64,000 nt of DNA from Sesamum alatum (taxonomy: Eukaryota; Streptophyta; Magnoliopsida; Lamiales; Pedaliaceae): positions 9,933,193 through 9,997,192 of the forward strand of contig JACGWO010000010.1 in NCBI GenBank assembly GCA_034509735.1. Direction: 5' to 3'. The notes under the pieces are model-generated. The model saw only the letters and a program-made list of their open reading frames with translations, did no database searches and had not been told where the DNA came from. The translations under genes and the position numbers were made by a program. Within the stretch, counting starts at the first letter, position 1, and each line of letters opens with the position of its first letter. Positions 10,599 to 24,700 of this stretch are shown here, piece by piece.

Positions 10599-11083
10599 AG
10601 GAAATAGTATTTTTTGTTCCGTAAGCGATTTTCACTTTTGATCTCATTCTTTATGGGATTGACATGTTTTGTCCGATAACTTATAAAATTTGTACTTTTG
10701 ATCTTTATCAACTTTTTTGTTTGTATTTTAAGTATTTTTGTCTGGAAGGAAAATTCAATGTTTGTGAGAGAAGAAAGAAATCCCCCTTTCCTTGTCCTGA
10801 TTTCCTTTAAGATTTGTTTTTTTTTCCCCTCTAAGTAGTTATATTCCCCTTCCTGTCGAAGTGTTATCAAGCTGGAAAATGCGTCAATTTTCTCTCCAAT
10901 AAAAATTCTTAATAGCCACGTGCCAGGGATGTGACCTAAACTGTTATAAAACAAACGAAAAAATGGATGACGACCAAAAGTGCAATTTTTATAAAAGTAC
11001 GGGATCAAAAGTGTAATCCCGTAATGAATGATACCAAAAGTGAAATGAGCCTAATTTATGGGACAAAAAATATTGTTTCTCCC
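10599..11083. mobile_element. MITE with ~80-bp terminal inverted repeats
   Basis: The left end (10599-10680; GTATTTTTTGTTCCG, CACTTTTGATCTCATTC, GGGATT) is the imperfect reverse complement of the right end (11000-11083; GGGACAAAAAATATTG, GATACCAAAAGTG, ATCCCG). The ~485 bp between and including them has no coding capacity. A 147-codon minus-strand reading frame here is a by-product of the repeat. The superfamily is not clear because target duplications are not resolvable. Confidence 0.7.
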
Positions 11084-12500
11084 ATATTTTGCCAAAAAAG
11101 TAACACTACATAGGAGGAATGTTGCATATGAATACAGAATTACATTTTTGTTCATTTCTTTTTAGTTTGATAGCGACAAATAAAAAATCTTTGCTTTCTA
11201 ATATATGAAAAAACAATATTATGAAATAGAGTTGTTAGGGGCAATTTGGGGAGTTCAATTTTTTTCCCTCATATTTTACCCCATCTTGTAAACAACACAC
11301 TTCACAAATTTTTCAATCCATCAAATTATCCATTTCGTTAAATATTTTACAAAAATTATTAAATAATTATATCCGATATTTTATTTAACCGAGTACTTAC
11401 CTCACCCACAAAAGTAAACGACTCCTTCATAATTGTCTCACTCAGTCGATAGCCATTTAAAATATTTTATAAAATATTTATAACTTATAAGATATTAAAA
11501 AGTATTTGCTAAATATTTTAAGAGAAGACTTTCAAAAAAAGTACGGACTTCATAACTTATTTTTAAAATATCAACATCCTGCTTCAATTTTATTAATATT
11601 AATTATAAAATTATTATTAGTAGCATGTCATAAATTCTATAATCTTATTTTATTCTAACATTTAAACTCATTTCAAAATAGCCTCCAACATTAAGTTATA
11701 AAAATGTTCTATAAGACATGAGTTTATAAAATGTTTTAATTAATTTAGAGGGTGTCTTGCTAAGCATATTTGTAAACAAATTTAAGTCCATGCATCGTAT
11801 AAGATATTTATTAAATTTATAAGACGTTGGATCTTGAAATTTTTTTTTAAAAATGTTATTGAACTGTTTGAAAATAATAAGATCACGAAGCTTACGATTC
11901 GTCACTAATGAAGAATTTATAATAATTTTTAAGAAAATTAATTAATTTTTTTTAAATAAATTAAGAATTCAGTTTTTTCAAATGAGTTTATCAACTCCTA
12001 CCATTTTATTTTTGAATCTTATAAACTCATTTTAAGAAATTTACTCAACGCTTCCAATATCATATAAAACATTTCAAAAGAACTCTAAAGTATTTTCAAG
12101 TGAATTTTAATTTGTACTGTGTGAGAAATTAAAATATGTTTGGATTAGCATGTTATGATAGATTTTCTTACCAAAAACAAAAAATGTTATAGAATATTGT
12201 GTTTCAGTTAAAATATTATGTTTTTTTGTATAAAATATTAGTACGAAATATTCTAATTCAAACACTTTACACTCCGATCACATTAAAAATCTTCCTGAGA
12301 TTAACTTCATTTTTTTCCTTTAAGAAAAATGCAAGGGGCTCTAGTTTTGAGTGATTGTTAAATCCTTAATCCAAACGTAGCAATATTATGTTGGTTCTTG
12401 GACTTCAGAAGGAATAAAGTAAGAAAATAATTTCTCATATCAAATGACAGTAATGTGAATGAACTACTACAACTTTCTTAAGTCCATCTTTGCTACAAGA
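11084..12500. other. AT-rich intergenic spacer, no gene seen
   Basis: Low-complexity AT-rich sequence without coding bias, repeats with clear ends, or RNA genes. It lies between the Reina/MITE block and the 3' end of the minus-strand PAT10-like gene. Confidence 0.6.
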
Positions 12501-12705
12501 CTTGAGGGGACCTGAATAAGTAACATGGAAGTATCAGATGTCTACTATAGATGATGAAATTTTTTCTGCAACTGTCTGAAACCTTACTACCTCAAAATGG
12601 ACATAGAATATTGTCTCCAATACAGGTGAAGTACATGCTTTTGCATAAGCCATCTGACCATGATTCAGGAAAAACTTTTGATTAAAATTACAAAAGGCCA
12701 TACCA

Positions 12706-15700
12706 TTAGCAGCAACGACACGATAGAACATCGGCGCATGTGTAGGGTCTGGACTTCTCCTCAAGTTCTTCTGCAGTAGGTAGTGGTTCCATCCTGTACA
12801 TACTGTCTCTGGCAAAACAGAACAAGTACAAATTTCTGCAAACTCCCTGATTGAATGGGTATACTCTCTCAGGAATCCCCCTGAAAATCATTCAATTTCT
12901 CAATGAGAAACAGGAAATGCGACACCACACGAAAGGTCTATGCAATACAACGTTTAGTTTTAGTATGGCAATATGTTAAAAAATAATGGTTTCCAAGAAC
13001 CAATTCTTATATATTGAATTGAGCAAAAATGGCTTCTTTACAATCAAACTTCAACTATGTAAAAGAACAATAATATGCTCTGTTACGTTTTCTTTAACAA
13101 TCGAAAGTTCATTTAAGTAACTCAGGTAGACGAAATGCAGGATTTGATGAAACTATAATCACTAATTTAACATTCACAGAAACCCTAAAGGTAAACATAT
13201 AATATGCAGCCTACACAAAAGTTCCATTTCTTGTTAAGAGTCACTGGAATTATCAAGTAGAGGAATTAGTTAGTTCTATGTCAACTGATTGAGCACATCA
13301 TGGAAAATCAAATGCGGTTCCACAAAAGAATTAACATTGAGCTAAGATCCACCTTCAGGCACGTACTAGTTAATCCTGATATTTCTGTTGTGTGTGTCAA
13401 GCCAAAACAAAGACATCTCGCCATACATGTGCTTCATTTTGGTAGTAGGCTTAAGACATTATTGATAGTTCCATTCAGACAGTTCATATGACGAAAGACT
13501 TGTTTTGATTGCTAACTTAATTTACTCTCCGAAATTCACTTTAGTAGTCTTCAGACATTATTCATAGGTCCATTCAGACAGCTCATATGGCGAAAGACTT
13601 GTTTTGACTGTAAACCTAATTTAACCACATTCAGTGTCGTCTGTTAACTTTCATTTGTTTCTTGAAACATCATTTTTGCCTTCTCATGTTACTAAGATTC
13701 ACTGTGTGCTTAACTTATTCACATAAAGATCCCGAGGCACGAACTTATAAGAAATATACAGATATACATACATATAGACATATAATGTGCACACCAGATG
13801 ACATGACTAGCGTACAACATTGCATATTAACCACATCAGATGATAAAACAACATACAATACAAGCTGAAGAAAGTATTACATTATTACCCCAGTAACTAA
13901 AATGTAAAAGCAATAAAAAGGAAAAGAGCAACACATGGCTAATGCAATAAAAGAAATCAGGAAGGACAAAATAAGCAACAAACCTCAAATACACAATTCG
14001 CCGCCGTCTTACAAGCTCATAAGTGGTTTGGTTAGTCATAACAAGGTAGCTGTTCCACAAAAATTTCCAATTAGAGGGAAAGAAGGTTGTTATAAAATCT
14101 ACACATGCACCATTGCACTTATTAGATACTTGTATTCAGAAATTCGAAAGATGGAAGCACATGCAGACATGACGATATTAAACATACCTATGGAAGAGTA
14201 GGAGGAGGAGCAGAAAGATCAGAGAAATTGACAAAGCAGCCAAAAGCAAGATCATTATTATATCTACCCACCTGAAAGAAACACAGTTCCATTTTTCATT
14301 TCTGTATGAGTTCTAATTAGTGTTGAAATCTGAATAATGAGGAGCTAAAATTGAAAATAGAAAGCTACGTGCAACAGTGATTAGATTTATTACATATTTA
14401 CATTATAGGCATATGTCCAAGGTTCAAGATATGTATTTCGTCTCCTTTAAAGACATGCAGGAAAAGGAGAAAAAGCTAGCATAGATACATACCATGCCTT
14501 TGATATATTAGACTTAAGGTAACCGATGTACAATATGCTCGTCCAAAGGCACAAGGCTGTTTCCTCACATATGTACCACCTGATGCACAACAGACATATA
14601 CATTTCATGAAAGAGAAGGTCACTCATTCAAATAACAGCAAATTCGGAAAAAATAAATAAAGCATGTATAAGTTACAGTGTGGGAAAATAAGCATGTATA
14701 TTAAAAAGAAAAATAATAAAGAGGGGCACATGTATCTTTTATTACAGATAGAGTTCATCAAGCATAATTGACAATCAGAACTAAATTCATCCAGATAGTA
14801 CAAACTACAAAGAACACCAAAGATGAGAGGCACAAAGAGCAGGAACTATAAGCTTGGCCTCACCTCTTTCCTAAGAAGAATGTTTATGATAGGAAGTTCT
14901 GACCTTCCATCCTTTGGATCTATCATTACAGGTAGGAAGAGTAGGGCTTGATAAGCTCGGCTTCACATCTTTCCTAAGAAAGAATGGTTACAATTCTGAC
15001 CTTCCATCCTTTCCATCAATCATGAGAGGTCAGACAAAAGCTCAAGCCTACTCGATTTTCTTTATGTAGATGGAAGAGTTATTTCTTTCACTTGTATAAA
15101 ATCTTTGAATCTGTGACCACTGTCAGGGTAATTTGCAGCCATTTATTACCAATATTGTTGAATAAGGAAGGTCAATAAATATTGCTGATTGTTAGGCTAT
15201 ATTTTTAGGATTTATGTGGCATGATCTCATGAAATTTTGGAGGAGATTCGGGTAGATTAAAGAAAACTTTCTGCTTTAATTAGGATAACTGGAACTCATT
15301 AAAATAAGGGAATTCGGCAGATATCAGTTCTCTTTTCCTCCATCTCTGTAGTGTCCTTCTATAAGAAGTATCTCTATGGTCCTGTTGTAATACAGAACTA
15401 ATGAACCAAAACAATATGGTTTCTTGCAATCCAACTCTCTGTTTTCCTGGTACCAGAGCTAATTTGGCAGTTGATTCTCATTAAGGCCTAGCAGATTCAA
15501 AACTTTCACCATGTCGGACATTGTGTGATTCCTCTCAAATCCATCCTAATTTTTCATCCCGAACCGCTGAAACCCAAGCATCTCATACACACTCAATTCA
15601 GATTACCACAATTCAACTGAATAGAGATTATTTTCTGCAATAGTCTCAGTCAGTGTCAATGTAGGTCCGAGGTAGTGGAAAGCTTGGGTAGTTGACATCA

Positions 15701-18700
15701 ATATAAAGGAACTGGAAACGACTATGCCACTTGGGAGGCAGACAACTCCATGGCCATAACGTGGTTTGTGAATTCGATGGCAGAAGATATACTCTGCCAT
15801 CAAATTAGACAAGGAGAACAATTGTCAACAAGATCTCCGATTTGGGTAACGAGTCACAAGTTTATGAATTAGTTAAAACTCGGAGAAATTCGACAACGAG
15901 AAGACAACATCATAGAGTACTTCGATGCATTAAAAAGGGTATGGCAAGACCTTGACCTATTTAATGACTATGAATGGAAATCTACGAATGACTGCAATCA
16001 CAACAAGTAGATGGTAGAGGACAACCGTATCTTCAAATTTCTCGCTGGACTCAATAATGAGTTTGATGAGGTACGAGGACGAAAGTTTGAAGAGAAGAGA
16101 GGCATAGGAGTGTTATGCTTAAAGGAAAGACTACTAGTTAATCCATTGAAAATTCTGCATTAGCTGCATCTGATACAAATGCTAGGTATATTACCAACCA
16201 GTGGTAGATAGATGAAACAAATAAATTTTGGTGTGACTATCGCAACAATCTTCGACGTACTCCGGAAAATTTCTGGAAACTTCATGGAAAACATACAAAC
16301 TGGAAAGCAAGGCTGGTGATAGACGTCTGTAAAAGAAGCCGAAAGAAGTTCCTTCACTAAAGTGCAGATAGATCTTCTCAAATTTCTAAAATTCCAATAA
16401 TTCATCAGGTATTCCTAATGTTTCTCTTGCTGAAAACCTCAAACAGGTAGTAAGCCCAATGCTCTATCCTGTTATTTGAATTCTGCTCCTTGGATTAAAG
16501 ATTCAGGAGCTTCAAACCAGATGACCTCTCTCTCGCACTTACTTCATACCTTTTCATTGCTACATAGATGAAAAGATTAGAATTGGAGGTGGTAGTTTAT
16601 CGAATATTGCAAGAAAAGACATGATAAGAATTTCAGAAACATAAACTTAAATACGTTCTCCTTGTCCCTGAACTTGCCTGTAATCTTTTATGTGTGAGTA
16701 AAGTATTCAAATATTCTAATTGTCATGTAACTTTCTTGGATACCCACTTAGACTTTCAGGATAAGCCCTGAGGGAGGATGATTGGCGTGCTAGAATGATA
16801 GAAGGACTGTCCTACTTCAATGACAACTCCTTCAGTAATAAAAACTCAAGTTTTTGGTAGTAGTCGTTTAATTTTTGTTGATGATCATATCATGCTTTGG
16901 AATCTTAGATTAGGATATAGTTTCCCTTATCATAAACATCTGTCTGAACTTTGTTCAAAAATTTAGATTGTTCGTCATTTCAATGTAAAAGTTGTCTTCT
17001 GTAGAAAAGAAATTGTGGTGCTTATGTATCAAAACCGTGGTACTTAATCCAAGGTGATGTTTAGGGACCTTCAGAAATTAGCATAATCACTGGAAAAAAT
17101 GGTTTGTGACTTCATAGATGTCATACACAGTTGTGTTGGGTATATCTGGTGACTGAAAAATCTGGAGCAGAAAAATTGTTCAAAGCGTTCTAAAATTTGG
17201 TTGGAATTCATCAGCATATTACGCTCTGATAATGGAACAATACTTTAATGAGTGCTTGGGAAAATTTTCTAAGGAAACAGGTGTCCACCATCAATCTACA
17301 CGTAGAGATACCCCTAAACAAACTCGCAGATGACTTTAAGATCAAAGACTTGGGTACATTGAAATATTTCCTTGGATGGAGTTTCCTTGATTTACTTGGT
17401 GAGACAAGTTTACTTGGATGCCAGGTATCACAAACTCTAATTGAACCCGACAGAAAGCTTCAGTATGCTAAGAAGAAGTGGTGAGCATGGAACAATACAA
17501 TGTAAGTTGCATTGAAAACAAATATGAAGGTGATACAACATTACAGCACAATAAACCCATAAAAGGTTTTGCAACTTTCAACAGCAAGAAAAGAAAACCT
17601 ACTGCCAAGCTATTTCGCACAGCCTTGTAAACTATTTGGAAGCTCATAACTCATAATCCTAAGTTGAATCTGCTCAAACACTGCTTCAGCACTTTCTCTG
17701 TTGTGCACTGGGTGAACAGTACGAAATACTTGTTGGAAAACTAATTTATTTGGCTCATACACATTCGGATTAGCTATTATAGTAAGCATGGTGAGCCGCT
17801 TCATGCGTTCACTAGGACAAGAACACTTTCATGTTGTTTATAGAATCCTAAGGTACGTAAAGGAACTCCTGGAAAATGATTGTTATTTCTTACAGTGACT
17901 GATGCGGAAAGGGCAGGGAGTGCTAGAGATAGAAGGTCTACTTCTGGCTATTGTACATTTGTTGGTGGAAACTTGGTTACTTGGCCAAGTAAGAAACAAA
18001 ATGTGGTAGCTAAGTGTAGTGCTGAGCAGCATTTAGATTGGTCGCCCAAGGAATCCGTGAAGTGATATAGATTCAAAGATTGTTAAAAGACTTGAAGATC
18101 TCTAGTCCTTCACCTCCGAAGGTGCATTATGACCAAAAAAAAAAAGAACCGCTTCAATTCCTCATAATCCTGATCTCCATGATGAACATAGAAGCAGACA
18201 AACATTAATCAAGGAAAAAACTTGATAACGGACTGATTGCATGTTATACATCTCAACCAAAGATCAGATTGTTGATATATTCACAGAAGGCCGGCAGAAG
18301 ACACAATTCAACAGTTTCACTAGCAAGCTGGCAATGGAAGACGTCATCCAACCAACTTGAGGGGGAGTGTTGAAATAAGGAAGGTCAACAGATATTGTTG
18401 ATTGTTAGGCTATATTAGGATTTATTTGGCATGATCTAGAGGAATATTGGGAGTTCGGGTAGATTAGAGAATATTTTCTGCTTTAATTAGGATAACTTGA
18501 ACACATTAAATTAGGGGAATCGACCTAGAACAGATTTATTAGTTTTCTTTTCCTTTATCTCTGTAGTCTCCTTGTAATACAGAATCGATGAACAAAACAA
18601 TACAGTTTTCTTCTAACCCAATTCTCTGTTTTCAAATACTCACTCCAGACTCCCGCATTTATGGATAAACAAGTATACTTCATATACTTATGATCTAGTT

Positions 18701-21700
18701 TATCACTTTCAGATTGATAGCGAAGTCAAAAGCTGAGATCAATCGACTAAGATAACAGGTACAGCATTACCTAAGTGCCGCATCGATTTGAGCACTGAGG
18801 TGTTGCAAGACAAGTGCTAGCAATTGTCAACTTCCTATGGTCTATTTGGTTTCTTCAATTTTTTCTTTTGCCAACAACTTCTTGGTTCAAATTCAAGAGA
18901 TACATTGAACTCAATCTTCTAAACTAATTTAATATTTGGTGCTTCGCATATTTATATCTGATTACACATTCATGACCAACACAAGGAATGACTTGGAGAT
19001 GAAGGGAAAATATAACAGTATGATACTACAAAGGACAGCAACTGATGCATGAATTAAGGCTACAACATCATGCATACAGTATTAGGTATCTCAACTGCAG
19101 AGATGCAAATAACCATCCTTGTATATATCTCTCTCTCATTATTTGAAGCTCTCATTTGTATACAAGAGATTTCGATTTCGTGAGCTAAAATTCAAAACCA
19201 TTTCAAACACAATGCAAATTCCGATAAACTAGTGCTCTTTGAAGTACAACCACATATTTGTGTATATGATAAATTGTACCTCCCCTACCAACAAACTCAG
19301 GTAGATTTAATTAACAAAAGACTCTCCCACTAGAGACTTGCTGGGTTGAATTAGAAAACTAATGAATCAATATATACCAAAAGTTAATCTTGATCAAACA
19401 GCTGTAGCAAAGAACAATACATCCACAATCCTGCACCCACCCCCACCCCCCTTCAGCCTAACTGATACCACCGCTACAGCAGCATCATAACATCCTCTTA
19501 CCCATAAAAAGCAACCGTGAAACCTTCCGGAATAGATACATCACTTGCTCACAATTCATTAATTTAAGCAAATCAAGCTTTCAGAAGACAGATCACGATA
19601 AAGAACTCAAAGCAGTATATTAGCATTTTTTGTCATATTATTGCATAAGACATTTTTGCATCACTTGATGTACACTCCTCTAAGTGTATGATTGATTTCC
19701 TATCCACCAATTATTTCTCATGCAAATCGACTTGTGACCATGGCACTTGTAGGACCAAGCACGAAATGATATAGTAAAAGCCATAGCTTAGCTGCTAACA
19801 TATGCAACTCAGATTTCAAACCTTACAATCCCAAGATATTAGATAATAGATACTATTGGAACCTAAGAGATGCCCATGTTTCACCTATCTCCACAAGTAT
19901 GCTAGGAATTACATAGGGATTAGGACGGACTTGGATGCATCACAGCAGATGATGAACCAATCAAAATCGACTTATTACAAGGAGATGAAGATGAGAGCCT
20001 ATTTATATAATTTCTCTAAGAGTATTAGTTATTAGGAAAAATTAGAAACTTACAAGAAACAACGGGAAAATGCTTACTTTATTTCTATACAAGCATGAAG
20101 AAAGTTAGAAATGTTACTTAAACCTAATAATCATTCTTTTGTATGACTTATAGATGGTTCTTAAATAAACTCATTCACTGAATTCAAGGTTATATTTAAA
20201 AGTAGCTGTGCAAGTACCAGTAAAGCAAACCAATGATTGAACAAATTCATGATACTTCCCGAACAAGACATACGGAGCATGGTCAAAAACAATTAATTGG
20301 AAATTGTTGATGACAAAATTATGCATACTCACCAAAAACGACAATGATTCCCTTGTCCTATGCATGTCCCAAGCCAAACACAATGATGATCAAACTGAAG
20401 GACACACTTGTCACAATCATGACAATGTTTTGCTCGTGGAGGCTACAAGAGAATTGCAGATGCACCAAGATCAGAAATTCATAATATTTGGACCATAAAT
20501 GAGAAGTATTTTAATGATCATGTACAGATAGGCATAAGGATTTTCCAGCTTAGCAAATAAGAAATCATAAATACTTAATCAACTCGAACAACAAAAAGGG
20601 AAGCATCAAGATTTCTCATATACACCCAGCAGTACCAGTGCTTGTTCCATCCCATCATTGTAAAGATGGGACAACTTCCCAACAACTTAATACAGTTATA
20701 GTTAGCATGATATGTCTTAGCCACATTTCCTATTTAAACTATTTACTGTTTTGGAAGTAATGGCTGAGACAAAGAGCTTTACAAGGAAACAAATGATACA
20801 TATTTCCCATTTCCTATCTCGTGTGTCTCGTACATATGGTATATTTTTGCCACCACCCAATTTGTTAAGAATAAAATGCTACTTTAGATGATATCTCCAA
20901 CTGCTGGACTACTCAGAAGGTTGACTTTTATTCATTTAGCTTTGGGAGAATATGTTAAGATATTCATCCAGTCAGGAGGTGGTAAACTTTGTATTACAGA
21001 AACAACAAAGATATCAGATAGACAAGATAACTCACCTACACATGGACAAGGTTGTTAGATGAAGCAAAGAAGCATTTTAAACCTTATAAGATATATGAAC
21101 CAAATGCTTTAAGGATCATAAGTTAACTAGAAAATATCAAGAGTTAATACATGAAAGAGCCTAAGTCTGTGAAAGTAGCTTTATTGATACTACAGCATTT
21201 TAGTCATTTATCTATTTATTTGGGTTCTTTCTGATATTTTAAGGCAAGCACCATCCAAATTTACGAAATTTCTTAATTTCGATTTCAGAGGTAAGTCAAA
21301 GAAACTCTATAAAGTTTATGAAAGATGAGTGTACAACACTTCCAAGTCTCAGGGCTTTGTTCAGAAATTACATACCATTTGATGGATTATACTGGGAGTA
21401 GACATAATAATTTTGTACTTCTAAGGCTGGGGCAGTTTCTTAATTTTCCAGAAGTCAAACCTTCCCCAGATTCTCAGCGGAAAAGGCCTCCTTGGACTTT
21501 AATTTAATTTGATTTGACTCAGTAATCCCAACCAGTTCTGCAGTAACTATAATTTGTTTCCTTACTCTGGCAATACCGGCCAGAATTGTGAGTTTGGAGA
21601 CTTTATAAACTCCTCAAAGATTTTCAATGAAATGAACTATTCAGACTCTCCACTGTGTTCGGATTAATTTTTTGCCTAAATATTTGCATTTCCTCAAAAC

Positions 21701-24700
21701 ATCAGCTGCGCATATTTTCCAGGAAAAAGTTTCTAGAAACATTTACAAAAACAAACCCTATTTTCAAAGCCTTACACTGCATTCAGCTCCATTTACAATG
21801 CCAAGACCTCATATCCGGCAACTTCTAGTTTACACTTCGAAACAAGTAAACCAAATATAATTTCTCAAAATGAAGTATCAATCAATCTATCAACTCGCTT
21901 CCAAGTACGTCTCCAATTACAAACATTCCCCATGGGAATTTTCCCAAAATTAGAATACAATGCTTCCCATGCTAAATGTGCTTGATCACTGTATCATATT
22001 CACAGAACCATGACATATCGGACTGCCTATTGCTAGCGGGTGTTGAATAACCATCACCTTTTTGCTTTTTCAGGATCTTGAGATTTTTTTTTCTTTGAAA
22101 TGTCTAAAGCTTGAATTCTTGGAAGAAAGTGACCAGGTTGAGCAGAAATAGAAGGATGATGAGAATCAGTAGAGTAACTTCTGTGTTCAGTTGTCGTTAA
22201 TTGACAGCCCTGGGTAATTGACCTGTTTTATTATCTGCCCTGTGTATTTGCCAGTTGTCTGCACTCACTGCGATATATAAAACCAAAATATCCAGTTCCC
22301 TATCCAAGTATTCTAGTTAAATATTGTTCCTAAAACAGAGATTTTCAGTTAATCAGTCAACGTTCATTTTCAACACATATGACCACATACACGCCCTAAG
22401 AAGCGAAAACATTCAGGACCTGAAGTGCTATTCGGCCTAATTTGAATTACAGAACGAAAGCATAATTATATGATACCAACAGGAAAGGAGACAGGTATTT
22501 GGAAAGGGCTAGGATTTAATCATATTAAGCTGTCAAAAGATCGTCATATGCTTTATCTTAACAGAAATATAAGGATAATAAAAGGAAGAAAAAGCATTTT
22601 ACCTGAATGACATTGCAGTAAGGGCAGGTCAAATTTCTGGACACAATCAATAGAGGAGAGATTAGTCAGCTTAAGATCCGTGGCCTTTTAATAAACAAAT
22701 AATGGATTTCACTGCTCTCATGATGAAGAAATCTAATCTTTTACTTGCAGATATTTGCCCCAAACCTCATATACATATTTTCAAAATGATTCTACTATGA
22801 CTTGGACCACACAAAAGACTAACATCCCTAGAATTATTAAAATACCATAAAAAGAAAAAGAAATAAATCAAATGTAGTCCTCTCCTGTGCAGCTAATAAA
22901 TGAATATGCAAAAATCACATTCCAACTCCCAAATTGTGGCGAGTTTCATCCAAAGATTCCTTTCTTAAGATCATTGAGAAGACAAGCTAGCTTCAGTTTC
23001 TTGGTCCTAAATCTTAAATGGGCAAGTCCTCAGTAAGCCTTTGAACATCCCAAATGTCGAGCCGTACAGGTGACAGTAACAAGCCTAAGTTATTCATTGA
23101 ACTTGGGAATGTTTTGAGTCATCAACAATAACGCACTTGAATCTCAGGAAAAAGATACTTCCAGTTTGCTTCATCCATGTCAAGACTTTCCTATAATTCT
23201 AAAGTATTAGTAATTCGTTACCTGATAGAAGCCCCTGGAGGGTACAAATCCATCACTAGTTTTGTCCAAGCAGTTGCATTTCCTCTGTGATGATTCCTTG
23301 CATCCACGGTGATTGCAACACTGCCATTTTGGCTTGAAGCTGGTTGTCTTTGCTTGAACATTATAACAGGACATACAGAAAGATACCGCAATTAGTCAAT
23401 CACACACTCATTAAATAATCTAATATCATGTCCACATTTTTCTAACTAATTATAAGTTGGTTTCATGTGCATTTGTGGTTAATTTCAGAAAAGAATCAGA
23501 ACAAAACCTGCTTACTTTGAGGCCAATAGTGTCCTTCTTGCTAAAGCATCTCTTTCATCAACAGCCTTCTGTGCATCAAGTACGTAACTACATTTTTAAG
23601 AACAAGCAAAATAAGCTTTAGCCACACAGAAACACAATAAAAAGATGTACTTCGCAGCGCAAGTTCTGAATAGACTTATTTGGCAGCAAGAGTAGCTTAT
23701 GATATACTTACCCAGGAGATGTTCCGGAGGTAACAAAATATTGAACCAGTGTAGCAACAAACAATGAAATATATATAGCGGTGTACCTGTGTTGGGGAAG
23801 AAATGCAACGATGTTACAACTATCATGATGGTTACGTGAATGGAAATGAAAAGCGAGCCCAGAAGAGCTGAAAAGGGCTACAGTTAAAGCCAATAAGAAC
23901 AAAGTCAGACAAGTTTAGTTCTGCAATTTGTCACGTTCCATAGCTTGAGATTACTCTCTAGAATGCACATGCAACAAAGATCCCAAATACTTTTAACTTT
24001 TTAGCAGCAGTGACGAATCAATTTCAATTTTATCATATTTTCTTAAAAAGATCATCGACAAAACTATTACAGATATTGTCCAAAAAGTCCCCAACACAAT
24101 TAAGAATTACAAGAATATGTAGCTAGGTCCGAAATTCACCACGTAGCTACTTCCAGTATATCCTACTTCCTGCTATGTTGGATATCCCAGGCTTGGTCGT
24201 ATTTAACTAAATCATGGAAGTCACAAAGACCACTATTTTTCCAAATTCATCACAATGAGAGATGCTTAAGAGGTAAGAGCATCCTTGGAATGATTCCCTT
24301 AAAGGGCCACCAACAATGAACAATGTTGAAATAAGTTGTTTGACCATCGTGTAAGTTACCTTAACAAAATTCTCAGTCCAACTTTCAGCAAGATGGATAA
24401 ACAAGTTGGTCTTATTATGAATTATTGAAGGTTATATGATTGCACAGTCCCTCTAAATGGAAGACCAACAAACCTTTGTTCTGATATCCGTGTCCTATCT
24501 AGGTCTGGGCCATAGCTTCTGATGCAACATAACTCGTGCAATTCTTCAAACTAGTAATGCCAATTTTAACTTAAGTCCACTAAGAATTCAAGAAAACCTA
24601 TAATCGCTGATTATTACCATGAACACCCTCTTCCTAATACACAAGAACACATCATTTCTATTTTATGTGACGTTTGCAGAGCTTATACGACAGAATAATC

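Larger units (their letters stand above)
15156..18634 (+). mobile_element. Decayed Ty1/copia retrotransposon in intron 7 of the PAT10-like gene (antisense)
   Basis: Two LTRs (15156-15447 and 18368-18634) share TGTTGAA.AAGGAAGG, GATTGTTAGGCTATAT and CTCTGTTTTC. A primer-binding-like TGGTACCAGAGC follows the first at 15448, and the polypurine tract TTGAGGGGGAG precedes the second. Internal remnants in order are gag, protease ([10 protein letters not shown]), an RT trace and RNase H; integrase, which should sit between protease and RT, is not legible. Flanking pentamers AATAT and AATAC form an imperfect target duplication. It is only 3.5 kb and riddled with stops, and so inactive. It runs opposite to the host gene. 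Confidence 0.85.

Noticed and set aside
10565..11008. 147-codon minus-strand reading frame
   Set aside because: It lies across the MITE and its inverted ends, has no domain and biased low-complexity composition; treated as chance.
12534..12815. 93-codon minus-strand reading frame
   Set aside because: Out-of-frame shadow of the last exon and 3' UTR of the PAT10-like gene.
20171..20383. 70-codon minus-strand reading frame as a possible PAT10 exon
   Set aside because: It overlaps exon 7 in another frame. The true exon ends at 20333 with a GT donor, and exon 8 was found at 14493-14579 with correct phase and the expected membrane segment.
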